A DNA stretch of 64,000 bases from Lachnospiraceae bacterium (GCA_030531435.1 JAUNNN010000003.1:1-64000); one strand, 5' to 3'. Positions 8,530 to 17,583 are shown, counted from the stretch's first letter. Made by a program: numbers and translations. The notes: a model not told the origin generated them from the letters alone.

Positions 8530-9306
8530 TTAATTGTTAACGTCTTCTTCAGACTCCTCAATTACCATTTCAGGGGCATATATTTCATCTTTTTCAAAAG
8601 TGAAATTACCGCCTTCGCCTTTATAGTTTTCCATATGTAGAACACCTGAATAACCTTCTAGCTTAGGCAACAAAAGACTTAACTCATTTATTTTCTCATC
8701 GATATACTTTTCTGTTCCAAGGAGCACTCGTGCATCCCCAAAATAAAGAGTGATATCCTGATTATGATCAAAATAAATTCTATCAGTAGGAATATTATAT
8801 TTTGTAAGAAGCTGTGTAATAACAAGTATTAATGAAAAAACGTTATCATCCTTTACTGGAAGCTTGTCATGAAGCACTACATGGTCAAACTCAAGTCCTG
8901 TTACAAATGGTATTCCTTCTATTGGCTTTACAGCGCTTTCTACTACAATACCTTCTCTATCAAAATATAAATAATGTCCAAGATACTCAATATATCCAGC
9001 TAGAGCCTTTTCATATACTTCAATTTTAATATGAGATGGTGATAAAATCTTGATATCCATTTTTTCAATAAATGGAATATCATCTACACTTCTACCATTA
9101 TATTTAAGGTATAGAAAAATTGTATTGTCCCCATAAGGGCCAGCCATTACAAGGTCTTTTATTTCCTGTTCTGTGTAATGATCATTACCTGATACGTCTA
9201 CTGTAGTTACAGTGCAATACTCCTTAACAAGAATAATCCCCACGCATACAAGTATTAGAAGTACCATAACAAGAATAAATATTTTAAGCGTCTTCTTACC
9301 CTTCAT
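8530..9306 (-). CDS. ftsQ: Cell division protein FtsQ/DivIB
   Basis: This 258-residue bitopic protein has a basic N-terminus and a membrane helix at about residues 8-27. A POTRA domain follows (VDVSGNDHYTEQEI to about residue 95), then a beta-rich domain. It stabilises the FtsL/FtsB/PBP/FtsW septal complex. The acidic C-terminal tail (EESEEDVNN) is typical of DivIB length variation. It is the last gene before the ftsZ promoter and lies 11 bases after ftsW. Confidence 0.88.
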   Translation of the reverse strand: MKGKKTLKIFILVMVLLILVCVGIILVKEYCTVTTVDVSGNDHYTEQEIKDLVMAGPYGDNTIFLYLKYNGRSVDDIPFIEKMDIKILSPSHIKIEVYEKALAGYIEYLGHYLYFDREGIVVESAVKPIEGIPFVTGLEFDHVVLHDKLPVKDDNVFSLILVITQLLTKYNIPTDRIYFDHNQDITLYFGDARVLLGTEKYIDEKINELSLLLPKLEGYSGVLHMENYKGEGGNFTFEKDEIYAPEMVIEESEEDVNN

Positions 9307-9317
9307 ATTTACACCTG

Positions 9318-10463
9318 CTATTCATAATATAGACTTCTCGCTACACTAAGAACAATTCCTATTTCTATCAGAAGGAACACAACTGACGATCCACCATAAC
9401 TAATAAATGGAAGCGAAATACCTGTATTTGGAATTGTATTTGTTACAACGGCGATATTAAGGATTACCTGAATCGAAATATGGGCCATAACACCAATAAC
9501 AAGCATCGCGCCAAATGCGTCGTTTGATGATCTTGCAATTTCAGCAAATCTCCAAATCATAATAAGAAAAAGAGCCAAAATAGCTACTGCTCCAAACAAG
9601 CCAAGTTCTTCACAAATAATAGCAAAAATCATATCATTCTGGGCCTCAGGAACGAACTGCTTCTGCATACTTTCTCCAAGTCCTTTTCCAAATAAACCAC
9701 CAGATCCAATCGCATACAAAGCCTGAAGTGTCTGGAATGCTGTAGTTGACGCATATGCTTCAGGATATATCCATGCTCTGATACGACCAATACGATATGA
9801 AACTTCTTCAGTTAAGATTCCATTTGTAACAAGAAGAATCGTAATACCTGCTACAAATCCAATTGCTAAAATAATAATTACGTAGTATTTATAGTTAGGT
9901 GTAACAATAAATAACATTACAAGTGCAATGCTTAAAATAATAATTGCAGAACTAAGGTTATCTGTTATCAAATAAACCATTGCGCATATTATTAAAACTG
10001 GTACCAAAAGTACCGCAATGCCCTCTCTTGAATTAAGTCTTGTTCCAAGTTTACAAACAAGGGATGCGCAGAAAATAATAATTCCAACTTTTGCCACCTC
10101 TGCTGGCTGCAAAGATACACCAAGATTAAGCCATCTTCTGGCACCATTAGCTTCATATCCAAGAGGTGTTACAACAAGGAAAATAAGCACAGCTGAAACG
10201 CCGTATGCTATAACTGCCAATTTATCATAAATATGATAATCAACATTCATAACTACAAACATTAAAACTATACCCACAACAGTTGCAACCGCCTGTTTTT
10301 TAATATAATACGCTGAGTCGTTGAAAGTAAGATTTGCATCGTATGAACTAACTGAATACAACACAACGAGACCTATACACAACAAAAACAGCACTACTGT
10401 AAGTAGTGTATAGTCAAAGAAACGCTCTCTAGTTTGTCCCCCTCTTTTCTTTCCCCTTGCCAT
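9318..10463 (-). CDS. ftsW: SEDS peptidoglycan polymerase FtsW
   Basis: The 381-residue protein has about ten membrane helices and the SEDS landmarks: WLNLG..LQPAEVAKVG, a large extracellular loop, FVPEAQNDMIFAIICEELG, and NTGISLPFISYGGSS near the end. It polymerises lipid II glycan strands together with the class B PBP encoded two genes upstream. FtsW is chosen over RodA from its place in the dcw cluster. It overlaps or abuts mraY closely. Confidence 0.93.
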   Translation of the reverse strand: MARGKKRGGQTRERFFDYTLLTVVLFLLCIGLVVLYSVSSYDANLTFNDSAYYIKKQAVATVVGIVLMFVVMNVDYHIYDKLAVIAYGVSAVLIFLVVTPLGYEANGARRWLNLGVSLQPAEVAKVGIIIFCASLVCKLGTRLNSREGIAVLLVPVLIICAMVYLITDNLSSAIIILSIALVMLFIVTPNYKYYVIIILAIGFVAGITILLVTNGILTEEVSYRIGRIRAWIYPEAYASTTAFQTLQALYAIGSGGLFGKGLGESMQKQFVPEAQNDMIFAIICEELGLFGAVAILALFLIMIWRFAEIARSSNDAFGAMLVIGVMAHISIQVILNIAVVTNTIPNTGISLPFISYGGSSVVFLLIEIGIVLSVARSLYYE

Positions 10464-10464
10464 T

Positions 10465-11421
10465 CTAATATCCTATGTATGCAATCACACAAAGTAAAAA
10501 TGTAATTATTGTAAATACTGTTACAACCTTTGTTTCAGACCATCCGCAAAGCTCAAAATGATGGTGTATAGGTGCCATTTTAAAGATTCTCTTCCCCTTA
10601 GTAATCTTAAAATAGCTAACCTGCATAATAACTGATAAAACTTCAATAAAATATATACCAGCCACTATTATTACATATATTGGCATGTTCATCATATAAG
10701 CAGTAGAAATAACAAATCCGCCAAGCGCTAAAGAACCAGTATCTCCCATAAATACTTTTGCTGGATGACAGTTAAATACTAAAAATCCTAATAACCCGCC
10801 CATAAATGCAAGAATTACTGGTAATAATCCCTGACATGCCTTTGTAGCAATAACTGCGAAGAAACCTGCAATAACAACAGTTACTGAACTAGCAAGTCCA
10901 TCAAGACCATCTGTAAAGTTTGAGCCATTTACCGTACCTAAAACTGCTACAAACAAAAGTACAACTGAAAACCATCCAAGGGAAAACATTTTTCCGCCTG
11001 TGAAAGGTATTCTTATAAGTAATGATGCAGGTGAAATCTTAACCATATAATATGCAAATGCAGCAGTTATTAAAAACTGCATTCCCATCTTCTGCCATGG
11101 CTTAAGTCCAAGTGATCTTTTTAAAACAACTTTAATATAATCATCTAAAAATCCAACAAGACCAAATCCAAGAGTCATTAGAAGAACTGGAATTGAATCT
11201 TTATATCTAAGTCCAAAAACAAGTGTTCCTGCTGTAATTCCAAGTAGGAAAATAATTCCACCCATAGTAGGAGTACCGTTCTTTTTAAGATGAGACTGTG
11301 GTCCATCATCACGTACTGTCTGTCCAAATTTAAGCTTCACGAGAAATGGTATGAAGCTTGGAGCTACAGCAACAGTAATTACAAATGATAAAAATAATGC
11401 AATAAAAAATATATAATTCAT
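10465..11421 (-). CDS. mraY: Phospho-N-acetylmuramoyl-pentapeptide transferase MraY
   Basis: The integral membrane enzyme of 318 residues transfers phospho-MurNAc-pentapeptide to undecaprenyl phosphate to form lipid I. Visible motifs are GTPTMGG, FLDDYIK (catalytic Asp pair), NGSNFTDGLDGLA, FMGDTGSLALGG and APIHHHFE. The ATG at 11421 is preferred because GAGGTG sits just upstream; a GTG two codons earlier overlaps that site. It is followed directly by ftsW without murD between them. Confidence 0.95.
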   Translation of the reverse strand: MNYIFFIALFLSFVITVAVAPSFIPFLVKLKFGQTVRDDGPQSHLKKNGTPTMGGIIFLLGITAGTLVFGLRYKDSIPVLLMTLGFGLVGFLDDYIKVVLKRSLGLKPWQKMGMQFLITAAFAYYMVKISPASLLIRIPFTGGKMFSLGWFSVVLLFVAVLGTVNGSNFTDGLDGLASSVTVVIAGFFAVIATKACQGLLPVILAFMGGLLGFLVFNCHPAKVFMGDTGSLALGGFVISTAYMMNMPIYVIIVAGIYFIEVLSVIMQVSYFKITKGKRIFKMAPIHHHFELCGWSETKVVTVFTIITFLLCVIAYIGY

Positions 11422-11509
11422 AGGCACCTCTACATTTTGACTTATTTGTCAAATTAATAAGCAGATATAGTATATTACAAAGGAACAACACCATCAAGCT
11501 ATAATTCGG

Positions 11510-13885
11510 CTAGTTTGGTAAATCAGAAATAGTATTATCCTTAAGTTCGCCTGTTGTAGGATCAACAAGCGCACCTGTTGTAGGATCTATAGCATATCCC
11601 GTTTCCTTATCTATCTTAATTTCAGGCTTCACATATTCTTCTTCTGTAGTTTCTGTATTAATAGGATTGCCATTTGCATCTACTATTTCAATAGTCTTAT
11701 TTGGTTCATTTGCTGTTTCAGAATTTGCTTCACCTTCTGTATTTTCTTCCGAAACCTCTTCTTCTGTTGAACTCTGTGCAAAGTCAATCTGCTTTTCTCT
11801 AAGCTCTTCTGCTTCCTTCTCTGTTATTTCCTCTGTCTTTGGAACATTAAGATATGGAAGTACCTCTGTTAAAATATCTCTTGTAAGTACAGTTGCATAC
11901 TTAGCTGAAGCCTGTGCAGGCACGTTAGGTCTGTCTATTACTGTATAAAAAGCTATTTCTGGGTTATCTGCAGGAGCAAATCCGATAAATGAAACAATAT
12001 ACTCTCCATTTCCTCGAGGAAGTGTTTCAGCAGTACCTGTTTTACCGCCGATCATATATCCAGCAGGTCTTGCTGATTTACCAGTACCAACAGAAACAAC
12101 ATTTATACATAGCTCTCTAATTTTTGCTGATGTTTCTTCAGAAATAGTCTGTTTTAACACTCTTGGATCAATTCTTTCAATTGTTGCTCCATTTGCATCA
12201 ACAACTTCTGTTACAAAATGTGGCTGGAAATATTTACCACCATTTATAAGTGAACAATATCCTGTCAGCATCTGAATCATTGTAACGTTAAAGCCCTGTC
12301 CAAATGATCCAATTGCAAGGTCAGTTGGGGTCATTTTACCTTTATCAAATACGAGCGTATCAGTTCTTGATTCACCAGTAAGGTCTACATTTGTTTTTAA
12401 ACCAAAGTTAAATATCTCACTATATTTTGTGAAATTCTCACGACCTATTGTTGCACCAATCTTCATAAACGCTACGTTACATGAATTTTCAAGTGCACCT
12501 GAGAATGTAAGTGGACCATGTCCTAAACGGTTAGAACAGTGAATGTCATGTTCACCAACTGTTAACACACCATTACATACATATGATTCCTCACCTGAAA
12601 GTGAACCTTCTTCAAGTCCCATTGCCATTGAAAACGGCTTCATTGTAGAACCAGGCTCATATGTAGAAGAAATACAGAAGTTTTTCCAAAGGGCATTGAA
12701 AGCTTCCATCTTAGCTTCTTCATATGCCTCTTCATAAGACTGTCCATTTGTTTCAACTTTATTTTCTGCCATCTGAGTAATATTAAGTCCTTCAGATGGA
12801 TTTATATCAGCAAGCTCCTGTTCAGCTTCCTGTTCTGTTTTTTCTGTGTTTTCTGTAGTCTCAGAATTTTCTGTGTTTTCTACATTCTCAGACTCTTCTT
12901 CGTTTTCTTCCTCTGCAAGTTCTGGCATTTCAACTTTTATTAAGCTCTCATCTCTTGGATTATTCAAATCAAACACTGGATAGCTTGCCATAGCAAGTAT
13001 TTCTCCTGTGTTTGGATTCATAATAATTACACCTGTATTATTACTACCATAACCTTCTCTTGCTTCGTTTTCGTGTTCTTTATTAAATGCAAGAATATGC
13101 TTTTCAACAATACTTTGAATATTTACATCAAGACTTGTAATAAGTGTACGACCGTCCTCTGCTGCTTTTACAGTTCTTTCAAGGTTTTCATCATCATTAA
13201 GATAACCGTACTCTCTTCCATCTGTACCTGTAAGAATTGAGTTGTAATGTTCCTCAAGACCGTATGCGCCTTCATTATCACCCTGTACAAATCCAATTAC
13301 ATCACATGCAAGTGAGTTATATGGATACTGTCTCTGATATGCTTCCTCAAGCCACACACCATTAAGATCTGGATAATCAGCCTTATTATTTATTGCATCC
13401 ATAAGTGTACTTACGACATCATATTTCTGCTTTTTAGCTATAACTCTATACTGAGAACCAGGATTTTCACTTATATAATTTCTAATTTCCTGTTCTGTGT
13501 ATCTAAAATCAATGTCAGTAGAAAAAAGTGCAGTAAGCGTTGGCTCAAGATACTGGCCATCTTTTGAATTAAGTGTCTTTGAATCAATACATACGTTATA
13601 AACCTTCTGGCTTACAGCAATTTTTGTGCCATTTCTATCAACAATTTCACCACGCTTTGCTGGAAGAACAACACTATCGTACTCCTGCTGTGATAAAACC
13701 TGTCTTTTATACTTATCTCCGTTATCTCTTGAGATAATATAAATTCTAATTCCCAATAACGCAAAAAGGAGCAGTACCAAAACAAATAGTACTGCCAGCT
13801 TTTTGTTCATGCTTCTAAATATATCTGCACTCTGTCCGGATGATTCGTGATTTCGTCTGGAGAGTTTTCTACGCTTCCTTGCCAT
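11510..13885 (-). CDS. Class B penicillin-binding protein (FtsI/SpoVD type), septal transpeptidase
   Basis: The 791-residue protein has an N-terminal membrane helix (about residues 29-50), a dimerisation domain and a transpeptidase domain. The active-site motifs are STMK (Ser about 413), SCN near 468 and KTGT near 616. It cross-links septal peptidoglycan with FtsW. Two oddities stand out. A Glu/Asn/Thr-rich segment of about 50 residues (317-366) is inserted ahead of the SxxK motif, and a C-terminal tail with repeated DPTTG follows an acidic Glu/Thr stretch. There are no PASTA domains. Its place between ftsL and mraY argues for the division enzyme (PBP2B/FtsI) rather than a sporulation paralogue. 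Confidence 0.92.
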   Translation of the reverse strand: MARKRRKLSRRNHESSGQSADIFRSMNKKLAVLFVLVLLLFALLGIRIYIISRDNGDKYKRQVLSQQEYDSVVLPAKRGEIVDRNGTKIAVSQKVYNVCIDSKTLNSKDGQYLEPTLTALFSTDIDFRYTEQEIRNYISENPGSQYRVIAKKQKYDVVSTLMDAINNKADYPDLNGVWLEEAYQRQYPYNSLACDVIGFVQGDNEGAYGLEEHYNSILTGTDGREYGYLNDDENLERTVKAAEDGRTLITSLDVNIQSIVEKHILAFNKEHENEAREGYGSNNTGVIIMNPNTGEILAMASYPVFDLNNPRDESLIKVEMPELAEEENEEESENVENTENSETTENTEKTEQEAEQELADINPSEGLNITQMAENKVETNGQSYEEAYEEAKMEAFNALWKNFCISSTYEPGSTMKPFSMAMGLEEGSLSGEESYVCNGVLTVGEHDIHCSNRLGHGPLTFSGALENSCNVAFMKIGATIGRENFTKYSEIFNFGLKTNVDLTGESRTDTLVFDKGKMTPTDLAIGSFGQGFNVTMIQMLTGYCSLINGGKYFQPHFVTEVVDANGATIERIDPRVLKQTISEETSAKIRELCINVVSVGTGKSARPAGYMIGGKTGTAETLPRGNGEYIVSFIGFAPADNPEIAFYTVIDRPNVPAQASAKYATVLTRDILTEVLPYLNVPKTEEITEKEAEELREKQIDFAQSSTEEEVSEENTEGEANSETANEPNKTIEIVDANGNPINTETTEEEYVKPEIKIDKETGYAIDPTTGALVDPTTGELKDNTISDLPN

Positions 13886-13902
13886 TATCTATTGTTTTCC
13901 CC

Positions 13903-14373
13903 TTATTCCAATGATATGTACTGTCTGACGTAATCTGTATCGTCACTTTCATACTTAACAATCTGATCATCATTAGCGTACTGCATACCAAGATCATTCA
14001 TTGCTCTCTTCTTGATAAGTTCAAGGTCTACAGCACCATTGATACGATTATCATAATCGTCATTTTCTGCTCTTAAATCATTAAGTTCTGCTTCAAGATG
14101 CGCAATCTTCTTTAAATCATTAGAAATTTCAGAAGTAATATTTAAATATGTCATGCAGAAATAACCAACAAAACACATAGCTACTGCAAGAAAAAGAACA
14201 TAGCTTGCACCATGTGCAGAAGAATTCTTTCTGTGATGCTTATGGTTACTTGGAACTTCGCCAATAATGCGTCTGTTGTATTCAGCTCTTTTTCTTTCAG
14301 TCTTTCTTACAACACTTCCACTCACATATTCACTTCTTATGTTTCTAGGTCTTCTTCTTTCGCTATTATTCAT
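13903..14373 (-). CDS. ftsL: FtsL-like cell division protein
   Basis: This 156-residue protein has a strongly basic cytoplasmic N-terminus, one membrane helix (about residues 57-77) and a coiled coil rich in Leu, Asp and Asn (about 82-115). That is the FtsL/FtsB layout. Sequence identity in this family is very low, so the call rests on topology and on its position between rsmH and the PBP. FtsL links FtsQ/DivIB and FtsW/PBP in the divisome. Confidence 0.8.
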   Translation of the reverse strand: MNNSERRRPRNIRSEYVSGSVVRKTERKRAEYNRRIIGEVPSNHKHHRKNSSAHGASYVLFLAVAMCFVGYFCMTYLNITSEISNDLKKIAHLEAELNDLRAENDDYDNRINGAVDLELIKKRAMNDLGMQYANDDQIVKYESDDTDYVRQYISLE

Positions 14374-14393
14374 ACTCCTAAAACCTCCGTGTT

Positions 14394-15335
14394 TTAGAGT
14401 TCTTTGCCCCTCTCAAATACTCTAAGCTTTGCGCTTTTTGATCTTGGATTTTCATCCATTTCAATTTCTGTTGGCAAAATTGGTTTTTTTGTTATTACTT
14501 TCCCCTTCGGCTTCTTGCCGCATATGCACATTGGCAGGCTTTTTGGACAAGTACAAGGATCTTCAGCTCTCTTGAATATCGATTTGACGATTCTGTCCTC
14601 AAGTGAATGAAATGTTATTACCCCTATTCTCCCCTCTGGATTTAACATCTCAATCATTTCATCAAGCGTTTCACTAAGCACTGTTAGTTCTTCATTTAAT
14701 TCAATTCGAAGCGCTTGAAAAGTCTGCTTTGCAGGATGTCCCATGTTCTTCTGGATTTTCATGGGTATTGAGGCTTTTATGATTTCAACCAACTCCCCAG
14801 TGGTCTCAATCTCTTTATTTTCTCTGTAGGCCACGATGTGCTTTGCTATGTTTGCTGCGAATTTATCTTCGCCATATTCCTGGATTATTCTCCTAAGCTC
14901 CCCCTGAGAATACGTATTTACGATATCCTTTGCTGTAAGAGATTTTCTGTTATCCATTCTCATATCAAGCGGTGCATCAAACCTATATGAGAAGCCTCTC
15001 TCTATTGTGTCAAGCTGATGTGAGGACACCCCTAAGTCCAACATGATTCCATCAACTTTTGTAACTCCTATTTTATTTAACTCCTCTTTCATGTAACGGT
15101 AATTCGATCTGATTATCGTTACATTTGAAAAATCTTTAAGACGTTCCCCGGAAGCTTTTATCGCTTCTTCGTCCTGGTCGAAACCAATCAGCCTCCCCTG
15201 GCTGTTAAGCTTCTTTACAATCTCTAGACTGTGACCTGCGCCGCCTAACGTTCCATCTACGTAGGTTCCCTCTGGCTTAATCATCAGTCCTTCAATTGTT
15301 TCATTAAGTAATACTGATTTGTGGTTGAATTCCAT
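14394..15335 (-). CDS. rsmH: 16S rRNA (cytosine-1402-N4) methyltransferase
   Basis: The 313-residue enzyme methylates C1402 of 16S rRNA using S-adenosylmethionine. Its marks are the opening [25 protein letters not shown] (SAM loop), [26 protein letters not shown] and [14 protein letters not shown]. It lies 14 bases after mraZ and starts the co-transcribed division genes. Confidence 0.96.
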   Translation of the reverse strand: MEFNHKSVLLNETIEGLMIKPEGTYVDGTLGGAGHSLEIVKKLNSQGRLIGFDQDEEAIKASGERLKDFSNVTIIRSNYRYMKEELNKIGVTKVDGIMLDLGVSSHQLDTIERGFSYRFDAPLDMRMDNRKSLTAKDIVNTYSQGELRRIIQEYGEDKFAANIAKHIVAYRENKEIETTGELVEIIKASIPMKIQKNMGHPAKQTFQALRIELNEELTVLSETLDEMIEMLNPEGRIGVITFHSLEDRIVKSIFKRAEDPCTCPKSLPMCICGKKPKGKVITKKPILPTEIEMDENPRSKSAKLRVFERGKEL

Positions 15336-15349
15336 TTTATCTCCCCAGA

Positions 15350-15778
15350 TTAGAATCCAAGTCCAAGTTCTGCCAAATGTTCTGATATGCTATCCATATC
15401 TTCGAAGGCATTTGTTTCATCCCACTTAGATTTATCCCACACTTCAATGTGTCCGATCATACCAGCTAAAACTACGTCTTTTTCAAGTCCTGCCCATTCC
15501 CTCAAATTTGCAGGAACAAGAATTCTACCCTGTTTATCGATTTCAGCTTCTATTGCACCAGCAACAGTAAATCTGATCATCGTCTTTGCTTCGCCACTTC
15601 CAGGCAAAGCACGAAGTTTAGCAACGTACTCGTTCCACTCGTTCATGTCGTAGATAGAAAGACAGTGGCCCACGCCCCTCGTAATCATAAAGCTCTCCCC
15701 TAGTGCTTCACGAAACTTGGCTGGGACGATCATTCTCCCCTTATTATCAATTGTATGGTTGTATTCACCAGTGTACAT
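15350..15778 (-). CDS. mraZ: Transcriptional regulator MraZ
   Basis: MraZ is an AbrB-like DNA-binding protein that forms rings and controls the dcw operon. Two tandem SpoVT/AbrB domains are visible, each with a DxKGR/DxQGR core ([13 protein letters not shown] and [13 protein letters not shown]). The ATG at 15778 gives 142 residues, the family length; a GTG four codons upstream lies inside the fourth operator repeat. The site overlaps leave only a weak ribosome-binding sequence, consistent with tight autoregulation. Confidence 0.94.
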   Translation of the reverse strand: MYTGEYNHTIDNKGRMIVPAKFREALGESFMITRGVGHCLSIYDMNEWNEYVAKLRALPGSGEAKTMIRFTVAGAIEAEIDKQGRILVPANLREWAGLEKDVVLAGMIGHIEVWDKSKWDETNAFEDMDSISEHLAELGLGF

Positions 15779-15785
15779 TTGATTA

Positions 15786-15823
15786 ACCACTTTCTACCAC
15801 TTATCTACCACTTCGAACCACTT
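15786..15823 (-). promoter_or_regulatory. MraZ boxes: four phased AAGTGGT repeats
   Basis: AAGTGGT occurs on the minus strand at 15786-15792, 15796-15802, 15807-15813 and 15817-15823. The spacings are 10, 11 and 10 bases, one turn of the helix. Known MraZ sites are short GTGG/TGGG-type repeats with about 10-base spacing near the mraZ promoter. Here they begin at the expected transcription start and run to the start codon. Confidence 0.8.
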
Positions 15824-15830
15824 TATGGTT

Positions 15831-15859
15831 ATTCTAACCCCCATTCACCCATTTTGCAA
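15831..15859 (-). promoter_or_regulatory. Sigma-A promoter for mraZ and the dcw operon
   Basis: On the minus strand TTGCAA (15854-15859), 17 bases, then TAGAAT (15831-15836). Transcription would start next to the first MraZ repeat. Further upstream, 15860-15993 is AT-rich with no gene that I can support. Confidence 0.7.
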
Positions 15860-15993
15860 CCCCTTTTTTTATAAAAAATGCAGTATTTTCAAGGGTTTTC
15901 GGCAGGTGGAGAATAGTGGTTTTTGGAATATATTGGGTGATTTATTTTGATATGAATTGTAAGAACACTATATGTTGTGTTTTGAGGTATGGA

Positions 15994-16035
15994 TAAAAAA
16001 ATCCCCCACTTCATTACATTTTTGAAGTGGGGGGA
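15994..16035 (-). terminator. Strong hairpin with T-run between ychF and mraZ
   Basis: TCCCCCACTTCA (16002-16013) pairs with TGAAGTGGGGGA (16023-16034), followed on the minus strand by seven T residues. It is a second terminator downstream of the one directly behind ychF and shields the mraZ promoter from read-through. Confidence 0.8.
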
Positions 16036-16097
16036 ATTCCCAATTTTGTGAGGAGTTTATGATAAAAAATAATTACATAATTTAATATGCATGTATA

Positions 16098-16150
16098 ATA
16101 AAAAACACACACCGAGTGACTTTTCGAAGAGACTGAACAAGGTGTGTGTT
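16098..16150 (-). terminator. Rho-independent terminator after ychF
   Basis: AACACACACC (16104-16113) pairs with GGTGTGTGTT (16141-16150), with a long internal loop region, and a T-run follows on the minus strand. The sequence between this and the next hairpin (16036-16097) is AT-rich and holds no gene that I can see. Confidence 0.75.
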
Positions 16151-16156
16151 CTTTTA

Positions 16157-17284
16157 TTATACATTAAATAAGAATTCGATAATATCTCCGTCTTTAACGA
16201 CGTATTCTTTTCCTTCTGTTCTCTGCTTTCCTTTTGCTTTAACAGCCTGATAATCAAATCCAGCCTCATCAAGATCAGAATATGCAATAACTTGAGCTCT
16301 GATAAAACCTCTCTCAAAATCTGAGTGAATTTTACCTGCTGCCTGTGGAGCCTTTGTTCCATTCTTAATAGTCCATGCACGGCATTCCTTCTTACCATCA
16401 GTAAGATAAGAAATAAGCCCAAGTAATGAGTAGCTCGCTTTTATGAGTCTATCAAGTCCAGACTCCTTTATGCCAAGTTCTTCCATAAACATTGCCTTCT
16501 CTCCCTCATCAAGATCAGACAACTCTTCTTCTGTTTTTGCACAAATAGGAAGTACTGAAGCGCCTTCAGCTAAAGCCTTTGTTTTTACAATATTATAATA
16601 TGATGAAGATTCTGGATCAGCCACACCATCATCATCCATGTTACATGCATAAATAATTGGCTTTGCAGATAAAAGTCCCATTTCCTTCATTGCAAGTGCA
16701 TATATCTCATTTGTTTCATCATATTCAAATGTACGAGCATTAAGCCCCTTCTCAAGATGAGCCTTTACTTCTTCAAGAAAAGCTGATTCTTCTCTGGCTT
16801 CCTTATTTCCGCCCTTACCAGCCTTTAATGCTTTCTGAAGTCTATTTTCTACCATATCAAGATCAGCAAAAATAAGCTCCATATCAATACATTCCATATC
16901 TCCAGCTGGATCAACAGCTACAGCCTTTGTAGCATCCTCAACTACATGCATGATTTCATCATTGTCAAAGCATCTTACAACGTGGATGATGGCGTCACAT
17001 TCTCTAATATGTCCAAGGAACTTATTTCCAAGGCCTGCGCCCTTAGAAGCTCCCTTAACAAGACCAGCTATATCTGTGAACTCAACCACTGCAGGAGTCT
17101 TCTTATCTGTCTCCCAGTACTCAGCAAGCTTATCAAGTCTCTCATCTGGCACTGCAACTATTCCTGTGTTTGGCTCTATTGTACAGAATGGATAGTTAGC
17201 TGCCTGAGCATTTGCAGTTCCTGTAATTGCGTTAAATAATGTAGACTTACCAACGTTTGGAAGTCCAACGATTCCTAACTTCAT
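16157..17284 (-). CDS. ychF: Redox-regulated ATPase YchF (Obg family)
   Basis: The protein of 375 residues opens with MKLGIVGLPNVGKSTLFNAI (P-loop) and shows the NYPFCTIEPNTG switch I, DIAGLVKGASKGAGLGN (G3) and a C-terminal TGS domain ending in a hydrophobic stretch. YchF binds ATP rather than GTP and associates with ribosomes. The ATG at 17284 has AAAGGAG seven bases upstream. A longer reading would start inside the REP-like repeat and is rejected. The leader is formed by mobile-element remnants. Confidence 0.95.
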   Translation of the reverse strand: MKLGIVGLPNVGKSTLFNAITGTANAQAANYPFCTIEPNTGIVAVPDERLDKLAEYWETDKKTPAVVEFTDIAGLVKGASKGAGLGNKFLGHIRECDAIIHVVRCFDNDEIMHVVEDATKAVAVDPAGDMECIDMELIFADLDMVENRLQKALKAGKGGNKEAREESAFLEEVKAHLEKGLNARTFEYDETNEIYALAMKEMGLLSAKPIIYACNMDDDGVADPESSSYYNIVKTKALAEGASVLPICAKTEEELSDLDEGEKAMFMEELGIKESGLDRLIKASYSLLGLISYLTDGKKECRAWTIKNGTKAPQAAGKIHSDFERGFIRAQVIAYSDLDEAGFDYQAVKAKGKQRTEGKEYVVKDGDIIEFLFNV

Positions 17285-17298
17285 ATTTATCTCCTTTG

Positions 17299-17340
17299 GG
17301 GACGCTTCTTTTGTCATATCCATCGTCCCTCTGTCATATT
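17299..17340. repeat. REP-like hairpin, left copy
   Basis: GGGACG at 17299-17304 pairs with CGTCCC at 17324-17329, and a TGTCATAT motif follows each arm. It lies directly upstream of the ychF ribosome-binding site, so it is in the ychF leader RNA. Confidence 0.7.
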
Positions 17341-17359
17341 ATTTTACAAATCAAGAACG

Positions 17360-17388
17360 ATATTAGCACAAAATATAAAAACTCTCAA
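17360..17388 (-). promoter_or_regulatory. Sigma-A promoter for ychF
   Basis: On the minus strand TTGAGA (17383-17388), 17 bases, then TAATAT (17360-17365). It lies between the REP-like hairpin and the transposase fragment, that is within the element remnant. Confidence 0.6.
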
Positions 17389-17398
17389 TAATCCACTT

Positions 17399-17447
17399 GA
17401 CATTAACGCATATCAACCATGTCGTTGTAAAGGGCGTTGCCAATCAA
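17399..17447 (+). repeat. 49-bp direct repeat, copy 1 (transposase N-terminal coding)
   Basis: The 49 bases are identical to 20077-20125 and in the same orientation. Neighbouring sequence on both sides differs between the copies. Confidence 0.95.
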
Positions 17448-17492
17448 TTTTTAGAAAGATCAATACCTCCTACGCAAACTGGTTTAACATGA
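17400..17492 (+). pseudogene. Y1 transposase fragment (N-terminal remnant)
   Basis: Translation gives THINHVVVKGVANQ, which matches the start of REP-associated Y1 transposases (pattern YHV..RG..R). It then runs into unrelated codons and a TGA at 17490. No start codon is evident and the HUH and catalytic Tyr motifs are absent. Confidence 0.6.
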
Positions 17493-17583
17493 AATACAGT
17501 CGTTCTGGTCCATAATCCATTAAACGCAAACCTCAAAAATGTCATCGGTTCTTAACCGTAGCAATAGGACCGTCCCCAGCATT
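17493..17583. other. Unassigned remnant sequence behind the histidine kinase gene
   Basis: No gene is supported. The stretch contains the short palindrome CGGTTCTTAACCG (17549-17561) and GGACCGTCCCC (17567-17577), a second REP-like type. It may serve as the 3' end of the histidine kinase transcript. Confidence 0.4.

Noticed and set aside
15786-15823. Short direct repeats considered as a CRISPR fragment
   Set aside because: The repeats are seven bases with 3-4 base gaps and helical spacing next to mraZ, which is an operator pattern.
17285-17323. N-terminal extension of ychF by 13 residues
   Set aside because: The extension is encoded by the REP-like repeat, and a strong AAAGGAG places the start at 17284.
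17444-17545. 33-codon minus-strand open frame beginning MTFLRFAFNG behind the histidine kinase gene
   Set aside because: It is short, has no ribosome-binding site and overlaps the transposase remnant; it is more likely part of a decayed element end.
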